From contig JAEZJH010000581.1 in the NCBI GenBank assembly GCA_023436385.1, positions 1 through 6,792 of the forward strand: DNA of 6,792 nucleotides, given 5' to 3'. Shown here one piece after another: positions 1-4,817 of this stretch. The position numbers and the translations under genes are program-made. Origin of the DNA: Pseudomonadota bacterium (GTDB lineage Bacteria; Myxococcota; Myxococcia; Myxococcales; Vulgatibacteraceae). The notes beneath the pieces are model-generated. The model saw nothing but the letters and a program-made list of their open reading frames with translations. It was not told the origin of the DNA and did no database searches. The stretch's first letter is position 1. Every line of letters starts with the position of its first letter.

Positions 1-685
1 GCGCGACGCCGAAGGTGAGCGATTCCACCCGCAGCACCTCGAGGCCCGCCTCGCGCATCTGCCCGGCGAAGACCTCCGCCGGCGGAAAGGCCGCGATCGA
101 CTTCTGCAGGTACCGGTACTCCGGCGCCCGGGAGAGGAGCGCGCCCAGCCGCGGCACCACCTCGTGCACGTGGAAGCGGGCGATCGGCCCCAAGAGCCCG
201 CCGCGCGGCTCGGTCAGCTCGAGGATCGCCACCCGCCCGCCGTCCCGGGTCACCCGGGCCATCTCCCGGAGCGCCGCCGGCCGGTCGGGGACGTTGCGGA
301 TCCCGAAGGCGATGGTGATCCCGTCGAAGGCGCGATCGGCGAACGGCAGCTTCTCCGCGATCCCGTCGACCAGCTCCACCCGCTCGGCGAGGCCGGCCCG
401 GGCCACCTTCTCCCGGCCGATCGCCAGCATCTCCCGGGAGGGATCGAGGCCGTCGATCCGCGCCGTCGGGTAGCGGCGGGCGATGGCGATCGCCAGATCC
501 GCGGTGCCGGTGGCGAGGTCGAGGATCCGGCCGCCCTCCGGCGTCTCCAGCGCCGCCACCGTCTTCCGGCGCCAGCGCTGGTCGACGCCCATCGACATCA
601 ACCGGTTGAGGAGATCGTAGCGCCGGGCGATGGCGTCGAACATCGCGCCGCTGCCGGGCGCCGGCGCCGGGGTCGAGGCGCTCAT
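1..685 (-). CDS. menG/ubiE: MenG/UbiE-type quinone C-methyltransferase (3' end beyond window)
   Basis: SAM-dependent methyltransferase that C-methylates the prenylated quinone precursor (demethylmenaquinone, or the ubiquinone intermediate) at the membrane face. The 228 visible residues show the family pattern: FDAIARRYDLLNRLMS near residues 16-31, SAM motif I LDLATGTADLA at 55-65, acidic GLDPSREML at 79-87, the family signature FGIRNVPDRPAALREMARV at 127-145, and APEYRYLQKSI at 187-197. The motif I form GTAD, rather than GTGD, resembles Bacillus-type MenG and leans towards menaquinone; this is from memory, not an alignment. The family is usually about 230-250 residues, so only roughly the last 10 are missing. 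The ATG at 685 overlaps the upstream TGA (ATGA), with GGGAG 5 nt before it, so it is probably translationally coupled. Last gene of the visible operon. Family call very secure; menG versus ubiE less so. Confidence 0.93.
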   Translation of the reverse strand, partial: MSASTPAPAPGSGAMFDAIARRYDLLNRLMSMGVDQRWRRKTVAALETPEGGRILDLATGTADLAIAIARRYPTARIDGLDPSREMLAIGREKVARAGLAERVELVDGIAEKLPFADRAFDGITIAFGIRNVPDRPAALREMARVTRDGGRVAILELTEPRGGLLGPIARFHVHEVVPRLGALLSRAPEYRYLQKSIAAFPPAEVFAGQMREAGLEVLRVESLTFGVA

Positions 686-1662
686 GCCCGCTCCCGCCGC
701 AGCCCGGGAAGTGCCCGGCCCAGCTCCTCGGTGGAGAGGGCCTGGGGCCCGTCGCTCCGCGCCTTCCCCGGATCGTCGTGGACCTCGATCATCAGGCCGG
801 CCGCGCCGGCGGCGAGGCCCGCCCGGGCGAGCGGCACCACCAGATCCCGGCGGCCGGAGGCGTGGGAGGGATCGACGATCACCGGCAGCCGGTGCACGTG
901 GGCGAGGAGCGCCACCGCGGAGAGGTCGAGGAGGTTCCGGGTCTCCGGATCGAAGGAGCGGACCCCGCGCTCGCAGAGGATCACCCCGGAGGCGCCGTGG
1001 ACGAGGAGGTACTCGGCGGCGAGGAGCCACTCCTCCACGGTGGCGGCGAAGGCGCGCTTCAGGAGCACCGGCTTACCGGTACGCCCTGTCGCTTTAAGCA
1101 GGGCGTAGTTCTGCATGTTCCGGGAGCCGATCTGCACCAGGTCGGCGTGCTCGGCCACCCCCTCGACGTGGCCCTCGGAGAGCGCCTCGGTGACCACCTT
1201 CATCCCCGCGGCGGTGGCCGCCTGCCGGAGCCAGCGGAGCGCGGGATCGCCGTGGCCCTGGAAGGCGTACGGCGAGGTCCGGGGCTTGAACGCGCCGCCC
1301 CGGAGGAACTCGACGCCCCGTGCCGCCAGGCGTCGGGCCAGCTCCGCGATCCCCTCCTCGCTCTCCACGCTGCAGGGCCCGCAGAGGAACACCGGCCGGT
1401 CGCCGCCGAAGCGCACCCCGGCCACCTCCACCACCGGCCCCTGGGCGTCGACCCGCGGGTGCTCGGGCTCGGGCAGGGCCACCGTGGCCACGCCCTCGAT
1501 CGCCTCGATCGCCGCCGGATCGACGGCGGTGGAGTGGGCCGCCACCACCAGCAGCGTGCCGCCGCCGGGCGTGGTCTCCACCGTGCTCACCCAGAGGCCC
1601 TTCGCCGCCAGCTCCCGGCGAACCGCGTCCCGATCGGCCGCGTTTTTCAGCGTCACGATCAT
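682..1662 (-). CDS. aroF: 3-deoxy-7-phosphoheptulonate (DAHP) synthase, class I-beta with N-terminal ferredoxin-like domain
   Basis: Condenses phosphoenolpyruvate with erythrose 4-phosphate to DAHP, the first step of the shikimate pathway to chorismate; cytosolic. The 326-residue product has an N-terminal ferredoxin-like domain (about 1-70, starting MIVTLKN), as in the Thermotoga maritima enzyme (about 338 residues), where this domain mediates tyrosine/phenylalanine feedback. The catalytic barrel follows: GPCSVE (95-100, metal ligand Cys97), GGAFKPRTSPY (122-132), QIGSRN (177-182), VLLKR (199-203), LCERG (229-233), DPSHASG (264-270, His267), MIEVH (291-295, Glu293) and SDGPQAL (303-309, Asp304). 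All expected metal ligands are present, so it should be active. The ATG at 1662 has GAGG 5 nt upstream, overlapping the preceding TAG stop; a longer open frame continues upstream but only as antisense-like Arg-rich shadow. Unfused to chorismate mutase. Symbol varies between genomes (aroF/aroG). Confidence 0.95.
   Translation of the reverse strand: MIVTLKNAADRDAVRRELAAKGLWVSTVETTPGGGTLLVVAAHSTAVDPAAIEAIEGVATVALPEPEHPRVDAQGPVVEVAGVRFGGDRPVFLCGPCSVESEEGIAELARRLAARGVEFLRGGAFKPRTSPYAFQGHGDPALRWLRQAATAAGMKVVTEALSEGHVEGVAEHADLVQIGSRNMQNYALLKATGRTGKPVLLKRAFAATVEEWLLAAEYLLVHGASGVILCERGVRSFDPETRNLLDLSAVALLAHVHRLPVIVDPSHASGRRDLVVPLARAGLAAGAAGLMIEVHDDPGKARSDGPQALSTEELGRALPGLRRERA
1067..1107 (-). repeat. 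Tandem inverted repeats (two hairpins) inside the DAHP synthase gene
   Basis: Two inverted repeats lie back to back within codons of the YALLKATGRTGKP region (about residues 186-198). The larger has perfect 9-bp arms at 1080-1088 and 1099-1107 around a 10-nt loop; the smaller has 5-bp arms ACCGG/CCGGT at 1067-1071 and 1076-1080 around CTTA, sharing base 1080. The reading frame is intact and the protein keeps normal length relative to the family, so this is structure embedded in coding sequence rather than an insertion. The codons here (CTT, AAA, ACA, CGT, GGT) are unlike the surrounding G/C-ending codons. Confidence 0.6.
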
Positions 1663-1664
1663 GT

Positions 1665-2735
1665 CTACCTCTGCCGGGTGACGACGGCGACGGTGATCCC
1701 CTCCAGCGCGGTCTTGGCGACGCTGTCGGGGAGGGGCGCGAGGTGCTGGACCGCCCGGGACGCGTACTGCTCGGCGAGGGCCTTGGCGTCGGCGAGGGCG
1801 CCGGTCTCCCGGAGGGCCCGGCCGAGGTGCTCGACCAGCACCGGCTCCAGCTCGATCTCCGCGGCGCCGCAGGCGTGCTCGAGCCGGTCGGCGAGGGCGG
1901 GGTCGCGCTGGGCGGCGAGGAGGAGCGGGTAGGTCATCTTCCCCTCGCGCAGGTCGGTGAGCATCGACTTCCCGAAGGCGCTGGCGTCGCCGGAGAGGTC
2001 GAGGACGTCGTCGATGATCTGGAAGGCGAACCCCAGGTCGGCGCCGTACTCCTCGAGGGCCCGGCACTGCTCGTCGGGGAGGTTCCCGGCCCGGGCGCCG
2101 GCGAAGAGCGCCCAGCGGAAGAGCTGGGAGGTCTTCCCGTCGATCACCGTGAAGTAGTCGTCCATGGCGCCGCGGAGGAGCCCGCGGTTCTTCAGCTGCA
2201 GCGCCTCGCCGACCAGCATCGCCCGGAGCAGGCCGAACATCCGCTCCATCAGCTCCGGGATCCCCGCCGCCTGGACGCGCTCGAGGCTCTCCACCAGCAG
2301 CCAGTCGCCGGCGTAGATCGAGGCGGCGTTGCCGAAGATCATCCGGGCGGTGGGCGCACCGCGGCGGCGCTCGCCGAGATCCACCACGTCGTCGTGGAGC
2401 AGGGTCGAGTTGTGCACCAGCTCCGCGGCGGCGGCCAGGTCGCGGACGATCGGCGAGTAGCCGGTGCCGCAGCGGGCGGCCAACGCCACGCACATCGGGC
2501 GGAGGCGCTTCCCCTCGAGGCGGAGCAGGTGCCGGACGCAGCCGTGCATCGGCGTCTCGCCGTCCTTCACCGAGCGGAGCACCGCCTCGACGTCGGCGAG
2601 ATCGATCCGCATGTACCGGCGCAGGTCCTCGACCCGTCCGGCCACGTTCTCGACCTTCCGCTGGGACGAGACGGCCTCCAGGCTCCCCCAGAATTCTCCG
2701 GGCGCCGCGGCGCCGCCAGAGCGGGTGACAGTCAT
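1665..2735 (-). CDS. Polyprenyl diphosphate synthase (trans-isoprenyl synthase, probably long-chain)
   Basis: Elongates allylic diphosphate with isopentenyl diphosphate, most likely to make the side chain of the respiratory quinone. The 356-residue product shows the class features in order: GKRLRP (75-80), first Asp-rich motif DDVVD (115-119) followed by the RRRG arginines (123-126), GDWLL (143-147), GKTSQLF (200-206), second Asp-rich motif IIDDVLD (240-246), and the lysine-bearing FGKS and DLREGKMTYP stretches (254-270). The sequence HNSTLLHDDVVD has small residues where short-chain (farnesyl/geranylgeranyl) enzymes often have bulky blockers, which suggests a long product; this is inference. 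The N-terminus is about 25-40 residues longer than the usual core. The ATG at 2735 has GGAG 5 nt upstream and follows the regulator stop by 14 nt. Neighbouring DAHP synthase and MenG support a quinone role. Exact chain length, and hence ispB/hepT/idsA naming, cannot be read from sequence. Confidence 0.93.
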   Translation of the reverse strand: MTVTRSGGAAAPGEFWGSLEAVSSQRKVENVAGRVEDLRRYMRIDLADVEAVLRSVKDGETPMHGCVRHLLRLEGKRLRPMCVALAARCGTGYSPIVRDLAAAAELVHNSTLLHDDVVDLGERRRGAPTARMIFGNAASIYAGDWLLVESLERVQAAGIPELMERMFGLLRAMLVGEALQLKNRGLLRGAMDDYFTVIDGKTSQLFRWALFAGARAGNLPDEQCRALEEYGADLGFAFQIIDDVLDLSGDASAFGKSMLTDLREGKMTYPLLLAAQRDPALADRLEHACGAAEIELEPVLVEHLGRALRETGALADAKALAEQYASRAVQHLAPLPDSVAKTALEGITVAVVTRQR

Positions 2736-2749
2736 CGGTTCTCCATGGG

Positions 2750-3298
2750 CTAGCCGCGCCTTCGGAGCGGGCGGACCCGGGCGAGTACGTCGACGAGACC
2801 GGAGAAGTCGGCGCGACGGGAGGCGAGGAAGGTGTCGATCACCGACTCGCCGATGGTGGCAAAGGAGAGGAGGCGGCCCAGCCGCTCGTGCTTCGCGGCG
2901 TCCCGACCGGTGCGGCCGAGGAGGGTCCGGGCCTCCGAGAGGCGCTCCCGGACCGAGCGCGCCAGCTGCTTCTCGCGGACCTCGACCACCCGGGAGATCA
3001 TCTTCCAGAAGTCGGTCTCGGCCTCGAAGTAGAGGCGGCGCTGGCCCGGCCGGGGAACCTTGCGGACCACGCCCCAGCGCTGCAGCTCCGAAAGGCTCAT
3101 GCTCACCGCGCCGGTGGACATCTGCAGCCGGCGCTGGATCTCCGCCGCCGTCAGCGCCTCGCCGGCGAGGTAGAGCACGGTCCAGATCCGGCCCAGCGCC
3201 TTGCGGAAGCCCCAGTGCTCGATCACGTCGCCGACCGCGTCGGCGGCGAGGTCGTCGACGCGGGCGAGGGGCAGGGGACGGGGGACGGACGCGGGCAT
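2750..3298 (-). CDS. GbsR/MarR-type winged-helix transcriptional regulator
   Basis: Predicted cytosolic DNA-binding protein of 182 residues in the GbsR-like branch of the MarR superfamily (the group of Bacillus GbsR and OpcR). Visible features: the branch-typical helix HWGFRKALGRIWTVLYLAG (28-46), a helix-turn-helix LTAAEIQRRLQMSTGAVSMSL (about 49-69), recognition-helix end SELQRWGVV (70-78), a basic wing VRKVPRPGQRRLYFEAE (78-94), then a long helical, charged C-terminal half (about 97-160) suited to dimerisation. No known ligand pocket residues can be assigned. It is first in the tight quinone-supply block, so it may regulate itself and the genes behind it. The ATG at 3298 has only a weak GAAAG-like Shine-Dalgarno, unlike the genes downstream; codons just before it lie in an AT-rich leader, which supports this start. 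Family call strong; target and ligand unknown. Confidence 0.9.
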   Translation of the reverse strand: MPASVPRPLPLARVDDLAADAVGDVIEHWGFRKALGRIWTVLYLAGEALTAAEIQRRLQMSTGAVSMSLSELQRWGVVRKVPRPGQRRLYFEAETDFWKMISRVVEVREKQLARSVRERLSEARTLLGRTGRDAAKHERLGRLLSFATIGESVIDTFLASRRADFSGLVDVLARVRPLRRRG

Positions 3299-3414
3299 TC
3301 GCAGCTTTCAGAAAAAGTTGAAGCTAGCTACCCGCTCCGCCGACAGCGGTCAAGGCGCGCCGGGTCACGGGGCGGCGGTTCCGGAAGTCGACTGTCCGCT
3401 AACCGGCGGGGATT
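3299..3414 (-). promoter_or_regulatory. Intergenic leader with candidate promoter for the regulator-led operon
   Basis: This 116-nt gap between the antiporter stop and the regulator start contains, reading on the minus strand, a good -35 box TTGACC (3353-3348), a 17-nt spacer, and a poor -10 box TAGCTA (3330-3325), which would give a leader of about 20 nt. The stretch 3303-3330 is conspicuously AT-rich for this genome and includes the 8-bp palindrome AGCTAGCT (3322-3329) and an imperfect inverted repeat (GCTTCA...TGAAAGC, 3303-3323) next to the start codon, a plausible autoregulatory operator. A further palindrome AGTCGACT (3386-3393) sits within a longer imperfect repeat. No terminator with a U-tract is visible behind the antiporter gene, so read-through is possible. 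Suggestive only. Confidence 0.35.
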
Positions 3415-4641
3415 CTAATGACCGGCGCTCTTCCCCGCCTCGATTTCGCCGGTCCGGATCATCGCCAATTCCGTCAGCGGCGGACCGATCGCCTCGAACA
3501 CCGCCACCGCCCCCAGGACCAGGCTGGCCACCCGCCCCCCCAGGTCCGGGTGGAGCTGGGTCAGCAGGGTGGTGAGGCCGATCGCCATCCCGGCCATCGG
3601 GGTGAGCCCGATGCCCAGCCAGGCCGCGGTCTTCGGCGGGTAGCCGGCGGAGGCGCCGCCCAGGAACCCGCCGGCGACCTTGGCGACGATCCGGGCCACC
3701 ACCAGCGCCAGGCCGAAGAGGCCGGCCTCGATCAGGTCCCCGAGGTGGAGGTTGGCCCCGGCGAGGACGAAGAGGAGGACGAAGAACGGCTGCTCCGCCC
3801 GGCCGAACTCGGTGACCGTCCGCCGCTGCTTGGCCAGGGTCACCGCGCCCGAGCCCACCGCGAGGGCGGTGGCCAGGGGCGAGAGGCCCAGGCTCCGGGC
3901 GCCGCCGATGGCGATCAGGACCACGCCGATCCGCAGGAGGAAGTGGTCGCGCTCCGGGAAGCGGTTCTCCAGCCACCCCAGGCCGGCGCCGAGGAGGCCG
4001 CCCAGGAGCACCGAGCCGGAGAGGAGGTAGAGGGGGTGGACGAAGACGGCGGTGTGGCTCGCGCCGCCCTGGGCGTGGAGGTAGGGGAGCGCCAGCACGA
4101 ACAAGAGGAAGGAGATGGCGTTGTTGGCCGCCGAGGCGGAGAGGAGGCCGTCGGTCACCGGCCCCTTGGTGCCGAACTGCCGGACCACCAGGAGGATCAC
4201 CGCCGGCGACGACGAGCAGGTGATCGCCGCCGCCGGCAGGGCCAGCTCGAGCGGCGCGCCCACCGCGAGGAGCACCGCCAGGACCAGCGCCCAGGTGAGC
4301 AGGCACTCGATCCCGCCCAGGCGCAGCGCGAGCCGGATCCGCTCCCTCCCGCGACGGCCGAAGTCGAGCTGGCCGCCGACGTGGAACATGATCAGGCCCA
4401 GGGCGATGTCGAGCACGATCTGCAGCTCGCCGATCACGCCCTCCGTCAGCACCCCCAGGGCGCTCGGTCCCACCAGGAGGCCGAGCAGCATGTAGGAGGT
4501 GACCGTCGGGAAGCGGATCCGTCCCAGGAGCCGGCCGGCCAGGGTTCCGGCCAGGATCAGGGCCCCGACGACGAAGAGGTCGTGGACGGCGAAGCGGATC
4601 ACGCCCCGAGCCTGCAGGGCCGGCGACGATCCGTCAAACAT
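3415..4641 (-). CDS. Monovalent cation:proton antiporter-like membrane protein (CPA2/Kef-type transmembrane domain)
   Basis: Inner-membrane protein of 408 residues with about 13 hydrophobic segments (roughly 18-40, 46-65, 70-88, 105-128, 132-153, 166-186, 203-224, 235-249, 252-270, 284-299, 303-325, 338-362, 368-390), the Na+/H+ exchanger-domain layout. The SSSPAVILLVVRQFGTKGP stretch (143-161) matches the discontinuous helix region of these exchangers, and RIVAKVAGG (317-325) carries the lysine (Lys321) expected in the opposing broken helix. There is no C-terminal TrkA-N/RCK domain, so it is the short form. Odd: where relatives carry the ion-binding Asp (DD or ND), this protein has Asn173-Asn174 (codons 4125-4120), so exchange activity is doubtful or altered. 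The ATG at 4641 lacks a clear Shine-Dalgarno; a GTG at residue 14, preceded by GGGGC, is an alternative. Divergent from the DUF3160 gene. Confidence 0.88.
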   Translation of the reverse strand: MFDGSSPALQARGVIRFAVHDLFVVGALILAGTLAGRLLGRIRFPTVTSYMLLGLLVGPSALGVLTEGVIGELQIVLDIALGLIMFHVGGQLDFGRRGRERIRLALRLGGIECLLTWALVLAVLLAVGAPLELALPAAAITCSSSPAVILLVVRQFGTKGPVTDGLLSASAANNAISFLLFVLALPYLHAQGGASHTAVFVHPLYLLSGSVLLGGLLGAGLGWLENRFPERDHFLLRIGVVLIAIGGARSLGLSPLATALAVGSGAVTLAKQRRTVTEFGRAEQPFFVLLFVLAGANLHLGDLIEAGLFGLALVVARIVAKVAGGFLGGASAGYPPKTAAWLGIGLTPMAGMAIGLTTLLTQLHPDLGGRVASLVLGAVAVFEAIGPPLTELAMIRTGEIEAGKSAGH

Positions 4642-4817
4642 TTCGAGCGCGTAGGCCCCGAAGGCCCCGGCCGGCGGCGCCGCCGAGGGGGGCCCCGAAA
4701 CCCGAATTCCGGGGGAATACGGGAACCCTCGGCAAACGGTTGCGGCCGGGTGAAAGGAGCGCTCTTCTACACCGTGCTGGTTTCCGATCGCCGGGCCCGG
4801 CCCGGGGAGGCCCTTCG
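4642..4817. promoter_or_regulatory. Divergent intergenic region between antiporter and DUF3160 gene
   Basis: This 176-nt region must carry the starts for both divergent genes, but no convincing sigma-70 promoter is readable. It holds a direct repeat GGCCCCGAA at 4654-4662 and 4691-4699 (37 bp apart, with a related GGCCCCGG at 4663-4670 between), a 12-bp palindrome GGCGGCGCCGCC at 4673-4684, a short inverted repeat TTCC-GGG-GGAA at 4707-4717, and a second 12-bp palindrome GCCGGGCCCGGC at 4790-4801 just before the DUF3160 Shine-Dalgarno. In such GC-rich DNA some of this is expected by chance. Confidence 0.4.
4804..4810 (+). promoter_or_regulatory. Ribosome binding site of the DUF3160 gene
   Basis: GGGGAGG lies 7 nt before the ATG at 4818 and decides this start. 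It directly follows the GC-only palindrome at 4790-4801, whose bases could pair with the Shine-Dalgarno and dampen translation initiation; that effect is inferred. Confidence 0.75.

Noticed and set aside
1080..1107. The 9-bp hairpin as a rho-independent terminator
   Set aside because: It has no following U-tract on either strand and lies in the middle of an intact coding sequence with a co-oriented gene downstream.
164..1108. Long plus-strand open frames across the minus-strand operon (also 778-1932 and 1320-2753)
   Set aside because: They are antisense to three securely identified enzymes and have compositionally biased, unrecognisable products.
1663..2493. An in-frame upstream extension of the DAHP synthase frame (277 extra codons)
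   Set aside because: It overlaps the polyprenyl synthase in another frame, is Arg/Pro-rich, and the true start at 1662 has a Shine-Dalgarno and the expected family N-terminus.
4730..4743. A sigma-54-like site (CGGCAAACGGTTGC) before the DUF3160 gene
   Set aside because: The GG and GC doublets are 11 bp apart instead of the required 12, and this spacing is strict for sigma-54.
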